This document shows positions 50,590 to 59,228 of a stretch of DNA of 64,000 bases, piece after piece. This DNA is from Dyella sp. BiH032. GTDB taxonomy: Bacteria > Pseudomonadota > Gammaproteobacteria > Xanthomonadales > Rhodanobacteraceae. How positions within the stretch are numbered: the first letter of the stretch is position 1; the number at the start of each line of letters is the position of its first letter. Made by a program: the position numbers and the translations under genes. The stretch is from contig NZ_CP134867.1 of assembly GCF_031954525.1 (NCBI RefSeq), positions 1,860,001 through 1,924,000 on the forward strand, given 5' to 3'. The notes under the pieces are model-generated. The model saw nothing but the letters and a program-made list of their open reading frames with translations, was not told the origin of the DNA and searched no databases.

Positions 50590-50726
50590 GGTCATCCGGG
50601 AGATCGGCGGCAGGGCCGCGTGGGCGAGAGGGGGCGTCGCGCCGGACACCCAGTTCGCGGCATCGGCTCGGCGGGCGCGGGCGCAAGTTTTTGCGTTCCG
50701 CGGCGCCGCGAGCCTAGGCAGGCGGG

Positions 50727-50744
50727 ATGTCGCTTTTGTGACAG
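50727..50744 (-). promoter_or_regulatory. candidate Pho box upstream of OprO/OprP-like gene
   Basis: Minus strand CTGTCAC (plus 50738-50744), AAAA, GCGACAT (50727-50733), then 10 bases and TAGGCT as a plausible -10. First half-site 6/7, second 4/7, spacing exact. Confidence 0.55.
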
Positions 50745-50785
50745 AGGGGCTCGCCGGACCCGCGCCCAAGATCCGGAAAACGTTG

Positions 50786-50799
50786 TGAAAGTGCTTTCA
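50786..50799. promoter_or_regulatory. 14-bp palindrome TGAAAGTGCTTTCA
   Basis: A perfect inverted repeat in the 306-base gap between the OprP-like gene and the small secreted protein. Possible operator; regulator unknown. The rest of the gap holds the Pho box and nothing else recognisable. Confidence 0.4.
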
Positions 50800-50895
50800 T
50801 CGGCCTGAACGAAATGGACGTCTAATTCAGGTTATTCGTATTTGTGCGATGCAAGGGGTTGAGCATCGCCGCGCAAGACCGTATCTTCTTTCGCC

Positions 50896-51243
50896 ATGCA
50901 CCTTCGCCGCCTTCCCCGCGTCTTCGTCATGTTCGTGGCATGCCTGTTCGGCGTGCTGGTGACGTTCGCGTCCACGGCGCAGGGCATGGGCGAGCAGGGG
51001 CGGGCTGCTGTCGCGGCCGCCATCTCCGCCGACCTGGCTCAGGATCTCGCCGACCACGGCGAGGGCGGTGCCGATGCGCTCGATGGCGCATGCTCGATCG
51101 ACGACCAGTGCCTGGACGACATCATGGTCGAGTCGGTGGAGTTCCCGGTGTGGCACGTCGGTGCCCCCTCCGTAGCCCTGGGGGCCGTGCCGGATGTGCA
51201 CGAACGCCCCTTTGGCCTGATCTGCCCCCCTCCCAACGCCTGA
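50896..51243 (+). CDS. small secreted protein, unknown function
   Basis: 115 residues. Basic start and hydrophobic helix (RVFVMFVACLFGVLVTFAST) predict export. The mature part is acidic with two Cys seven residues apart (ACSIDDQCLDD) and Pro/Val-rich C-terminal sequence. I recognise no family. It precedes the carbonic anhydrase-SulP pair by 181 bases. Plausible but unproven gene. Confidence 0.5.
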   Translation: MHLRRLPRVFVMFVACLFGVLVTFASTAQGMGEQGRAAVAAAISADLAQDLADHGEGGADALDGACSIDDQCLDDIMVESVEFPVWHVGAPSVALGAVPDVHERPFGLICPPPNA

Positions 51244-51424
51244 TTTCCCGGTGCGCCTTCCGTCGTTGCGGCGCTTGAGCGTCCGCAGCGGGATTTCCAT
51301 GCGCGCCTGAAGGGCAGTTCGCCTGCCCATGGTCTCGCTGTGTCCTCGCGAGACGCACTTCATCCATTCCAGTTTTTCGCGGCCGCTTGCCGCTTCGTTT
51401 TCCTATTGCCCGGGAGATATACCC

Positions 51425-52105
51425 ATGGAACGTCTGCTCGAAGGTTTCGAACATTTCCGTCGCACCGTCTTTCCGGAACAGCGTGAGCTGTTCAAGAAAT
51501 TGGCCACTGGCCAGAGCCCCCATACCCTGTTCATCACCTGCGCCGACTCGCGCATCATGCCGGAGATGATTTTTTCGGCGCTGCCCGGCGAAATCTTCGT
51601 CTACCGCAACATCGGCAATATCGTGCCGCCGTACGCGCAGCACGTGAGTGGCGTGGTGGCCGCCATCGAATACGCGGTGAAGGTGCTGCAGGTGAAGCAC
51701 ATCGTCATCTGCGGCCACTCCGACTGCGGTGCGATGAAGGGCCTGCTGGCGCCGGCCAAGGTCGCGCACATGCCGTCCGTCGCTGCATGGCTGAAGCATG
51801 CTGACGTGGCCAAGTACGTAGTGGCGGAGAACAGCCCCCAGCTAGAGGGCGAGGAAGCACTGCGCCGCGTGACCGAAGAGAACGTCGTGGGCCAGCTCGA
51901 ACATCTGCGTACCCTGCCGGCGGTAGCCGCGGCGTTGGCTAACGGCACCGTGCGCATCCACGGCTGGGTGTACGACATCGCCCATGCGGAACTGCGTGCG
52001 TTCGACGCGCAGACCGGCATGTTCACCCCTATCGATCCGACGCTTCGCGAAGTGCCGGACGCGAACCCGCACGCCCGCTTCGCGGCCATCGCGTCCACCA
52101 CCTGA
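51425..52105 (+). CDS. beta-carbonic anhydrase, cytoplasmic
   Basis: 226 residues, no signal peptide. Zinc ligands C39-x-D41-x-R43 (CADSR) and H98-x-x-C101 (HSDC) are intact; RNIGNIVPPY and GVVAAIEYAVKVL are standard for the clade. It hydrates CO2 to bicarbonate for carboxylases. Only 11 bases separate it from the SulP transporter, and the pair is a recognised bicarbonate-handling unit in proteobacteria. Confidence 0.95.
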   Translation: MERLLEGFEHFRRTVFPEQRELFKKLATGQSPHTLFITCADSRIMPEMIFSALPGEIFVYRNIGNIVPPYAQHVSGVVAAIEYAVKVLQVKHIVICGHSDCGAMKGLLAPAKVAHMPSVAAWLKHADVAKYVVAENSPQLEGEEALRRVTEENVVGQLEHLRTLPAVAAALANGTVRIHGWVYDIAHAELRAFDAQTGMFTPIDPTLREVPDANPHARFAAIASTT

Positions 52106-52116
52106 GGAGTCGTTCC

Positions 52117-53649
52117 ATGCGATCCGACACGATGTCGAAGTACTTTTCGACGAACCTGTTCAGCCGCGATCTGCTTGGCTCGATCGTGGTGTTCCTGGTG
52201 GCGCTGCCCTTGTGCATGGGCATCGCTATCGCCTCCGGCATGCCGCCGGCGGCTGGCCTGATCACCGGCATCATCGGCGGCATCGTGGTGGGCTCCATCG
52301 CCGGCTCGCCGCTGCAGGTGAGCGGTCCGGCCGCGGGCCTGGCGGTGCTGGTGTTCGAGCTGGTGCGCGAACACGGCGTGGCCGCGCTCGGTCCGGTGGT
52401 GCTGCTGGCGGGCCTCATCCAGATCGCTGCCGGCCTGTGCCGCGTGGGCATCTGGTTCCGCATGACATCGCCGGCTGTGGTCGCCGGCATGCTGTCGGGC
52501 ATCGGCATCCTCATCGTGGCCTCGCAGGCCCACGTGCTGATCGATGCCAAACCGTTGGCACGCGGCCTGGAGAACTTCGGTGCACTGCCCGGAGCCCTGG
52601 CGAAGGCGTTCTCCGGCGAAGGTACCGGTCTGGCGGCGTTGGGCGTCGGCCTGTCCACGATCGCGATCATGCTGGGTTGGGAAAAGCTGCGCCCGCAGAA
52701 GCTGCGCTTCGTGCCGGGCGCGTTGCTGGCGGTGGTCGCGGTGACGGCGTTCGTGCAGTTCCAGGGCGTGAACGTGAACAAGGTGGACGTGCCGGCCAAC
52801 CTGCTGTCGGCCATCGCCCTGCCGAGCTTCGCTGACCTCGGCGGTCTGCTCGAGCCTTCGCTGTTGATCGCCGCGCTCACCTTCGCCTTCATCGCCAGCG
52901 CGGAGACGCTGCTGTCGGCGGCGGCGGTGGACCGCATGCACGATGGCGCGCGCACCAACTACGACCGTGAGCTGACGGCGCAGGGCGTGGGCAACACCTT
53001 GTGCGGCCTGCTGGGTGCCTTGCCGATGACCGGCGTGATCGTGCGCAGCGCGGCCAATGTGCAGGCCGGTTCGGCGACGCGCATGGCCACCATGATGCAC
53101 GGCGCCTGGCTGCTGGTGTTCGCCATGCTGCTGCCGTGGCTGATGCGCATGACGCCCGTGTCCTGCCTGGCGGGCATCCTGGTCTTCACCGGCGTCAAGA
53201 TGATCAACATCAAGCAGGTGAAGAGCTTCGCCGCCTACGGCAAGGGCACTGCCGGTATCTATCTGGCGACCACCTTCGCCATCGTCGCCACCGACCTGTT
53301 GGCGGGCGTGCTGGTGGGCTTCGCGCTGTCGCTGTTCCGGTTGGCGCTGCTTTCCTCGCGGCTGAAGGTGAACCTGGCCGAGCATGAGGAGGAGCCGGGT
53401 GCGGCCAAGCTGCATCTGACGGGTATCGCTACCTTCCTGAAGGTGCCGTCGATGGCGCGCACCCTGGAACAGGTGCCCCCGAACACGCGCCTGCATGTGG
53501 TGATGGACGATCTGCACCACGTCGATCAGGCCAGTTTCGAGCTGCTGCGCGACTGGGCACGCAACGCCAAGTCCAAGGGCTGCGAGCTGGTGGTCGACTG
53601 GATGGAACTGGAGCGGCGCGTCGAAGGGCCGGCGAAGGCCGCGGCCTGA
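52117..53649 (+). CDS. SulP family anion (probably bicarbonate) transporter
   Basis: 510 residues. SulP transporter: about 11-12 helices, with PPAAGLITGIIGGIVVGSIAG and the conserved VSGPAAGLAV in the core, and a C-terminal STAS domain (about 420-505; HVVMDDLHHVDQASFELLRD). ATG 52117 has GAGGAG eight bases before it. Linkage to a carbonic anhydrase points to bicarbonate (BicA-like) rather than sulfate, but the substrate cannot be read from sequence. Confidence 0.92.
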   Translation: MRSDTMSKYFSTNLFSRDLLGSIVVFLVALPLCMGIAIASGMPPAAGLITGIIGGIVVGSIAGSPLQVSGPAAGLAVLVFELVREHGVAALGPVVLLAGLIQIAAGLCRVGIWFRMTSPAVVAGMLSGIGILIVASQAHVLIDAKPLARGLENFGALPGALAKAFSGEGTGLAALGVGLSTIAIMLGWEKLRPQKLRFVPGALLAVVAVTAFVQFQGVNVNKVDVPANLLSAIALPSFADLGGLLEPSLLIAALTFAFIASAETLLSAAAVDRMHDGARTNYDRELTAQGVGNTLCGLLGALPMTGVIVRSAANVQAGSATRMATMMHGAWLLVFAMLLPWLMRMTPVSCLAGILVFTGVKMINIKQVKSFAAYGKGTAGIYLATTFAIVATDLLAGVLVGFALSLFRLALLSSRLKVNLAEHEEEPGAAKLHLTGIATFLKVPSMARTLEQVPPNTRLHVVMDDLHHVDQASFELLRDWARNAKSKGCELVVDWMELERRVEGPAKAAA

Positions 53650-53673
53650 GCCTGACTCGCGCGACCTGATCTA

Positions 53674-53709
53674 CCCCGCGGAGGCGTGAGTCTCCGCGGG
53701 GCATCTTTC
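53674..53709 (+). terminator. terminator after carbonic anhydrase-SulP operon
   Basis: CCCCGCGGAG (53674-53683), 8-base loop, CTCCGCGGGG (53692-53701), then CATCTTTC. The stem is perfect, the T-run modest. Confidence 0.7.
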
Positions 53710-53740
53710 ATGAAGCGGTAGGGAAAGGGGAGCGATACCG

Positions 53741-54220
53741 ATGCTCGCGGACATCACCTCGGCGCTGGGCGCCATCAAGACCGGTTCCGACATCGCGCGG
53801 GAAGTGGCCTCTGCGCACTCGCTCGACGAAGCGCGCCAAAGAACGCCGGAGCTCTTCGGCGCCATGGCCGAAATCCAGCACCGGCTGGCGGCCATGCAAT
53901 TGGCCTACGCCGCGCTGTTGGAGGAGCGCGATGCGCTGATGCGCGAGGTCGAGGAGGTCCGGCAGGCTCGTCTCGAACGCGAGCGCTATGTACTGCAGGC
54001 CTTGCCCCAGGGCGGTCTGGTGTATCGCTTCAAGGCCAGCCGCGAGTCCGGCGCGGTGCCGCACGATCTATGCGTGCACTGCTACGAAGGCGGGGTGAAG
54101 TCCATTCTGCAGCCGAATGGCTCCCATCTCGTGTGCCCCGCCTGCAAGACCAAATTGCGCGCGAAAGGCCCGGCCGCCATAGCGTCGCGGCGGGGCGGCG
54201 TGTGCGTGTGGACGCTCTGA
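53741..54220 (+). CDS. coiled-coil protein with C-terminal zinc-ribbon-like motif
   Basis: 159 residues. An N-terminal helical part with heptads (AEIQHRLAAMQLAYAALLEE then RDALMREVEEVRQARLERE) precedes a four-Cys module: C-x-x-C (LCVHCYEGG) and C-x-x-C (LVCPACKTKL), likely a zinc ribbon. No signal peptide. I recognise no family; the layout resembles phage-related or regulatory proteins, but no phage genes are near. Convergent with nth. Confidence 0.65.
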   Translation: MLADITSALGAIKTGSDIAREVASAHSLDEARQRTPELFGAMAEIQHRLAAMQLAYAALLEERDALMREVEEVRQARLERERYVLQALPQGGLVYRFKASRESGAVPHDLCVHCYEGGVKSILQPNGSHLVCPACKTKLRAKGPAAIASRRGGVCVWTL

Positions 54221-54232
54221 CCCCCGGAGCCG

Positions 54233-54961
54233 TTATTTCGCTCGCCCGGCGACGGAGCGGCGAGCCGTTTTCTTGACTACGGCTTTTTTGGTTGCCGTCT
54301 TTTCCGGCGCCTTTTTCTTGGTCGGCTCGGCCGGCGTCTTGTCCTTGTACTGGCACAGGTCGCGGATCACGCACTGCGGACACTCCGGCTTGCGGGCCTT
54401 GCATACGTAGCGGCCGTGCAGGATCAGCCAGTGGTGCGCGTCCTGTTTGAATTCCGGCGGGATCACTTTTTCCAGCTTGTCCTCCACCGCACGCACGTCC
54501 TTTCCCGGCGCCAGGCCGGTGCGGTTGGATACGCGGAAAATATGCGTGTCCACCGCAATGGTGGGCTGGCCGAAGGCCGTGTTGAGTACGACGTTCGCGG
54601 TCTTTCGCCCCACGCCCGGTAGCGCTTCAAGAGCCTCGCGCGTGGCGGGCACTTCGCCGCCGTACTGTTCGACCAGGATGCGGCAGAGCGCAATCACGTT
54701 CTTTGCCTTGGCGTTGAACAGGCCAATGGTGCTGATGTAGCGCTTGAGGCCTTCCTCGCCGAGGCCAAGGATCGCCTCGGGCGTATTCGCCACCGGATAG
54801 AGTTTGCGCGTGGCCTTATTCACGCCCACGTCCGTCGCTTGCGCCGACAGCACGACCGCCACCAGCAATTCGAACGGCGTGGTGTATTCCAGTTCGGTGG
54901 TGGGGTGCGGATCGAGTTCGCGCAAACGGGAGAACAGCTCGACGACGTCGGCTCGCTTCAC
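54233..54961 (-). CDS. nth: endonuclease III
   Basis: 242 residues with a GTG start that overlaps the rnfB stop (GTGA). A DNA glycosylase/AP lyase for oxidised pyrimidines. Helix-hairpin-helix [12 protein letters not shown] with the catalytic Lys before it (region SAQATD...K) and [11 protein letters not shown] with the catalytic Asp. The [4Fe-4S] cluster is C-x6-C-x2-C-x5-C ([17 protein letters not shown]). A Lys/Ala/Thr-rich tail of about 30 residues extends beyond the E. coli protein. Confidence 0.95.
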   Translation of the reverse strand: MKRADVVELFSRLRELDPHPTTELEYTTPFELLVAVVLSAQATDVGVNKATRKLYPVANTPEAILGLGEEGLKRYISTIGLFNAKAKNVIALCRILVEQYGGEVPATREALEALPGVGRKTANVVLNTAFGQPTIAVDTHIFRVSNRTGLAPGKDVRAVEDKLEKVIPPEFKQDAHHWLILHGRYVCKARKPECPQCVIRDLCQYKDKTPAEPTKKKAPEKTATKKAVVKKTARRSVAGRAK

Positions 54962-55584
54962 GATCTGGTTTCCTGTTGCTTTGCCTTGGCGCGGGCCAGT
55001 GCGGCCAGCACCGGATTGTCGCTCACCGCCGTGCCGACCTGGGCCTTGCGCGCCGCGAGCTCGGCCTCCTGCTGGATGCGTTCTCGCGCAAGCCGCGCTT
55101 CGCGGCGCTGAAAATGCGTACGTGCCTTGTCGGCGTGCGCCAGGCTTTCTACCTGCACCGCGGGCATCGGCTCCAGCACGATGCAATCGACCGGACAAGC
55201 CGGAACGCACAGTTCGCAACCCGTGCAATCGTCGGCGATAACCGTATGCATCACCTTCGCCGCACCGACGATGGCGTCCACTGGGCAGGCCTGGATGCAT
55301 TTCGTGCAGCCAATGCAGTCGGCCTCCACGATGCGCGCGAGCATGCGCGGCTTCTCCACGCCGTGTCCGGGATCGAGCGGCAATGCGGGGCGTCCGAGCA
55401 GCGCAGACAGCCGGCGGATGCCTTCCGCGCCGCCCGGCGGGCACTGGTTGATCCCGGCCTCGCCGCGCGCGATCGCCTCCGCGTACGGGCGGCATCCATG
55501 GAAGCCGCATTGCTCGCACTGCGTCTGCGGTAATAGGGCGTCGATGCGATCGGCGAGGGACGTGGCCATGGACGGTTGCGGCAT
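54958..55584 (-). CDS. rnfB: RnfB-like ferredoxin, orphan
   Basis: 208 residues from ATG 55584 (ATG 55569 also possible). An N-terminal [16 protein letters not shown] cluster motif of the RnfB type, then two [4Fe-4S] ferredoxin motifs [16 protein letters not shown] and [16 protein letters not shown], then a charged coiled tail ([20 protein letters not shown]). RnfB normally shuttles electrons in the Rnf complex, but rnfA, C, D, G and E are absent and the N-terminal membrane anchor is missing. Translationally coupled to nth, so it may serve that Fe-S enzyme or another soluble partner. Confidence 0.88.
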   Translation of the reverse strand: MPQPSMATSLADRIDALLPQTQCEQCGFHGCRPYAEAIARGEAGINQCPPGGAEGIRRLSALLGRPALPLDPGHGVEKPRMLARIVEADCIGCTKCIQACPVDAIVGAAKVMHTVIADDCTGCELCVPACPVDCIVLEPMPAVQVESLAHADKARTHFQRREARLARERIQQEAELAARKAQVGTAVSDNPVLAALARAKAKQQETRS

Positions 55585-55589
55585 CGGGA

Positions 55590-56306
55590 TCAGGCGGTAA
55601 GGGTCAGTGCAAGTGTCAGCCAGTCGGAGATCCGGCGCCAGCAGGCCTGGGGCTCTGTCTGGAGCAGGAAGTGCGGGCCGTCCAGGCGTTCGATATGTGC
55701 GCCGGGCGCCAGCTCTTCGAGGCGCTTCGGCGCCCAGGGATCGAGCAGGCGATCGCCGGTGGGTTGAAGTAGCAGCACCGGAATGTCGAGCCTGGCCAAG
55801 GCATCCGCGGCATCCGGTGCGATCAGCATGCGCAGACGCTGCTTGATGGTCTTGCCGTCCAGCTTGCTCAGTTCCGCTTCGACTGCGCCAAGGATCGGCG
55901 GCGGCGCGCGATGCCCGACGCAGAACCCGCGTATCGCCCAGCGCATGCGCGCGGCACCGGCCAGCCATGCTTCCGGCCACTGGCTGGCCCACGCCACGAG
56001 GAGGTGGGGCCGCGTGGCGAATGACGCGCAAAGCACCAGGGCCTTGACGCGATTGCCGAGGCGGCGGGCCAGGTGGATGGCGACCGGTCCGGAGAACGAC
56101 TCCGCCAGCAGAACGACCGCCTGCTCATCGCCGATCGACCGCTCCGCGTGGGCTACGTAAGCACCCATGCTGGCCGGCAAATCGGCGGGATAGTTGAGGC
56201 GCCGATACTTCCAGTCGCCGGCGATGCACGACTCGAAGGCGGCGAACAGATGGCCGCTGCCGTCGAGTCCCGGCATCAGGACAAGAGTGGGTCCGGCCGG
56301 CGACAT
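55590..56306 (-). CDS. alpha/beta hydrolase
   Basis: 238 residues. Alpha/beta-hydrolase fold: [14 protein letters not shown] (oxyanion region), nucleophile elbow AESFSGP (Ser in ESFSG), [17 protein letters not shown] (acid) and DGPHFLLQ (His). The ATG at 56306 lies five bases after the metG stop. Substrate unknown. It sits in an apparent operon metG-hydrolase-rnfB-nth with gaps of only a few bases. Confidence 0.85.
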   Translation of the reverse strand: MSPAGPTLVLMPGLDGSGHLFAAFESCIAGDWKYRRLNYPADLPASMGAYVAHAERSIGDEQAVVLLAESFSGPVAIHLARRLGNRVKALVLCASFATRPHLLVAWASQWPEAWLAGAARMRWAIRGFCVGHRAPPPILGAVEAELSKLDGKTIKQRLRMLIAPDAADALARLDIPVLLLQPTGDRLLDPWAPKRLEELAPGAHIERLDGPHFLLQTEPQACWRRISDWLTLALTLTA

Positions 56307-56310
56307 GCGC

Positions 56311-58416
56311 TCAGCGAACAGTCGCCCCCGGCTTCGCGCCCTGGTCCGCATCCAGCAGGAACAGGTCGCTGCCGCCGTCGCCGGCGGACAGGATCATGCC
56401 TTCGGACAGGCCGAAGCGCATCTTGCGCGGGGCGAGGTTGGCGATGAACACCACGTTGCGGCCGATCAGCTTTTCCGGCTCGCCGTAGGCGGCGCGGATG
56501 CCGGAGAAGATCTGGCGCGTGCCCAGCGGGCCGGCGTCGAGCTCGAAGCGCAGCAGCTTGTCCGAGCCGTCCACGAATTCGCAGGCGGTGACCTTGCCGA
56601 TGCGCAGGTCGAGTTTGGCGAAGTCGTCGATGCCGATGGTGGCGGGGGCGGTGTCGGTACTGCCGGGGGCGCTCATGGTCTTGCCGTTGTCCTTCTGGGT
56701 ATCGTTCTTTGCCGCTTTGGCGGGCTTGGCGGCGGGTTCGGGCGGGGCCAGCGAATCGCGCGAAGCGTCTACCATGGCCTCCACCAGCTTCGGGTCGATG
56801 CGGCCGAGCAGGGGGTCGAACGCATTGATGGTGTGGTTGTGCAGCTCGGCACGCGCGTCGTCGAAGCCGTTGATCGGGGCGTCGAGGAAGCGCTCGGCTT
56901 TCTCCACCGTGGCCGGCAGCAGCGGTTTGAGCAGGCCGGCCAGCAGGCGGAAAGCGGCGATCGCGAACGAGCAGACTTCGTGCAGTTCCTGCCGGCGCGT
57001 GTTGTCCTTGGCGATGTTCCACGGCGCCTTGGTTGCGATGTGTCCGTTCACCAGGTCGGCCATCTGCACGAACTTGCGCGTGACGTCGGCGAACTCGCCG
57101 CTGCGGTACAGCGACGGCACTTCGTCGTAATGCACCATCAGTTCGCGCCAGAGCTCGTCTTCCTCCTTGCCGAACGCCGGCGCGAGACGGCCTTCGAAGA
57201 ACTTCTGCACGAAGCCGGCGGTGCGGCTGGCGATGTTCACCCACTTGCCGATGAGATGGGAGTTGACCCGCTCCTCGAACGACTTCAGGTCCAGGTCCAC
57301 GTCCACCGGCGTGTCGCCGAGCATCGATGCGAAGTAATAGCGCAGGAATTCCGGGTGCAGGCCCACGTCAAGATACGTGCGCGCCTTGATGAAGGTGCCG
57401 CGCGACTTGGACATCTTGGCGCCATTCACCGTCAAGTAGCCGTTGACGTGCAGGGCGGTGGGCGTGCGGAAATCGGCGCCGTGCAGCATCGCCGGCCAGA
57501 ACAGGCCGTGGAAATTGATGATGTCTTTGCCGATGAAATGGTGCATCTCGGCACGGCTGTCCGGCGCGAGGAAATCCTCGAAGCGCACGCCCGTCTTGGC
57601 GCACAGCGCCTTGAAGCTGGCCAGGTAACCTACCGGCGCATCCAGCCACACATAGAAGAACTTACCCGGCGCGTCGGGGATGGGGAAGCCGAAGTAGGGA
57701 GCATCGCGCGAGATGTCCCAGTCCTTCAGTCCGCCGTCCAGCCACTCGCGCAGCTTGGCGATCACGCCGCCGTTGGCCACCGGCTCGCCGCCAGTGAGCT
57801 TGCCGGCGAACCAGTCGCGCAGCAGCGATTCGAACTTGCCCAGCTCGAAGAAGTAGTGCTCCGAGTCGCGCAGCACCGGCGTGGCCCCTGACATCACCGA
57901 GTACGGGTTGATCAGGTCGGTAGGCGCATAGGTCGCGCCGCAGTTCTCGCAATTGTCGCCGTACTGGTCCGGGGTTCCGCACACGGGGCAGGTGCCCTTG
58001 ATGTAGCGGTCCGGCAGGAACATGGTCTTTTCCGGGTCGAACAGCTGCTGGATCGTGCGGCGGGCGATGTAACCGCCATCGCGCAGGCGCGCATAGATCA
58101 GCGAGGCGAGCTCGCGGTTTTCGTCCGAATGGGTCGAATGGTAGTGATCGAACGCCACGCCGAAAGCGGCGAAGTCCGCCTCGTGCGTCAGGCGGATACC
58201 GTCGATGTAGGTCTCCGGGGCCAGGCCGGCCTTTTCCGCGGCCAGCATGATCGGCGTGCCGTGCGCGTCGTCGGCGCACACGTAGAACACTTCGTCTCCC
58301 TGCATGCGCTGCGCCCGTACCCAGATGTCGGCCTGGATGTAGCCCAGCATGTGACCCAGGTGCAGCGGGCCATTGGCGTAGGGCAGGGCGTTGGTCACGA
58401 GGAGTCGGCGGGACAT
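56311..58416 (-). CDS. metG: methionyl-tRNA synthetase
   Basis: 701 residues, full length. Class I signature PLHLGHM (17-23), zinc knuckles (CPVCGTPDQYGDNCENCGA), KMSKS (333-337), and a C-terminal EMAP/Arc1p tRNA-binding dimerisation domain from about residue 595 (IGIDDFAKLDLRIGKVTACE), joined by an Ala/Lys-rich linker. Charges tRNA-Met for initiation and elongation. Confidence 0.97.
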   Translation of the reverse strand: MSRRLLVTNALPYANGPLHLGHMLGYIQADIWVRAQRMQGDEVFYVCADDAHGTPIMLAAEKAGLAPETYIDGIRLTHEADFAAFGVAFDHYHSTHSDENRELASLIYARLRDGGYIARRTIQQLFDPEKTMFLPDRYIKGTCPVCGTPDQYGDNCENCGATYAPTDLINPYSVMSGATPVLRDSEHYFFELGKFESLLRDWFAGKLTGGEPVANGGVIAKLREWLDGGLKDWDISRDAPYFGFPIPDAPGKFFYVWLDAPVGYLASFKALCAKTGVRFEDFLAPDSRAEMHHFIGKDIINFHGLFWPAMLHGADFRTPTALHVNGYLTVNGAKMSKSRGTFIKARTYLDVGLHPEFLRYYFASMLGDTPVDVDLDLKSFEERVNSHLIGKWVNIASRTAGFVQKFFEGRLAPAFGKEEDELWRELMVHYDEVPSLYRSGEFADVTRKFVQMADLVNGHIATKAPWNIAKDNTRRQELHEVCSFAIAAFRLLAGLLKPLLPATVEKAERFLDAPINGFDDARAELHNHTINAFDPLLGRIDPKLVEAMVDASRDSLAPPEPAAKPAKAAKNDTQKDNGKTMSAPGSTDTAPATIGIDDFAKLDLRIGKVTACEFVDGSDKLLRFELDAGPLGTRQIFSGIRAAYGEPEKLIGRNVVFIANLAPRKMRFGLSEGMILSAGDGGSDLFLLDADQGAKPGATVR

Positions 58417-58445
58417 GGCTGCTCGGCTGGTCAGGGGATCGGGGA

Positions 58446-58994
58446 TTATGGCACGCGGGCGGGAGCGGGACGCCGCGCCGTCCGGCGCGCCGCCCGGATG
58501 GCGAGCGCGGCCAGGGCGCATGGCAGCCAGACCCAGCACGCTTCGGAGGCCAGCACGTCCAGTCCGCGGGTACTGAAGAAACGCGCGCCGATCGGCGACA
58601 CCTCGACCGGCCGCCACGGAAAGAAGAACCGGTCCGCGGAAAATGGCCAGGCGAGCGCGACGCCCAGTCCGCCATCGGTCAGCGCATCCAGCAGAGGGTG
58701 CGATAGCGCGGCGAGTCCCACAAAGACGAAAGCGCGCCCTGGCGTAGTGCGCAGGAGACGCCAGGCGCATGCGGCCAGTGCGGCGAGCGCGAGCGCCAGG
58801 GCGATCGAGTGCGTCGCGCCGCGGTGCCCGAAGGCGTCGGCATAGGCGATGCCGAATTTGAAGGCGAGTACGTCCGCATCGGGCAGCATGGCGGCGACGG
58901 CGCCCGCCGCGAGCAGGCGAGGGGAGATCGCGCGGCGTCCGGCGGCGGTGCCGATCAGCAGGGGGACGACGGCATGGGTGATGACGGTGGGCAT
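58446..58994 (-). CDS. YdjM-like metal-dependent membrane hydrolase (DUF457)
   Basis: 182 residues. THAVVPLLIG near the N terminus, LPDADVLAFKFG and HRGATHS are the conserved His/Asp motifs of the YdjM/DUF457 family; LSHPLLDALTDGG supplies another. Several transmembrane helices. ATG 58994 follows AAGGAAGG. The physiological role is unknown; some relatives are LexA-controlled, but no LexA box is evident here. Confidence 0.85.
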   Translation of the reverse strand: MPTVITHAVVPLLIGTAAGRRAISPRLLAAGAVAAMLPDADVLAFKFGIAYADAFGHRGATHSIALALALAALAACAWRLLRTTPGRAFVFVGLAALSHPLLDALTDGGLGVALAWPFSADRFFFPWRPVEVSPIGARFFSTRGLDVLASEACWVWLPCALAALAIRAARRTARRPAPARVP

Positions 58995-59166
58995 GGGCCT
59001 TCCTTGAGCGCTCGCGAGATGTCGATATCCACAGGCATGCCGGCCGCAACGGAGGGCGGTAACGAGACGGTCGCCTGGGTGGCCGGCATCCTGTAGCACG
59101 GCACCGATGGTTCAGGACGTTACCGGATTCCAGCCCGCGCCGGTTACGGCCACCGCACCGGGCTGG

Positions 59167-59195
59167 TTGCTTGTTTGTGCACGATTGTCTACATT
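59167..59195 (+). promoter_or_regulatory. promoter of the MFS-HAD-DeoR operon with TTTGTGCA in the spacer
   Basis: TTGCTT (59167-59172), a 17-base spacer, TACATT (59190-59195). The spacer carries TTTGTGCAC, matching the TTGTGCA repeats before the other DeoR-type gene (12411). A repressor site is plausible. Confidence 0.6.
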
Positions 59196-59228
59196 TATGC
59201 CAATTGTTCGAGCATGGGCCATCCCTTC

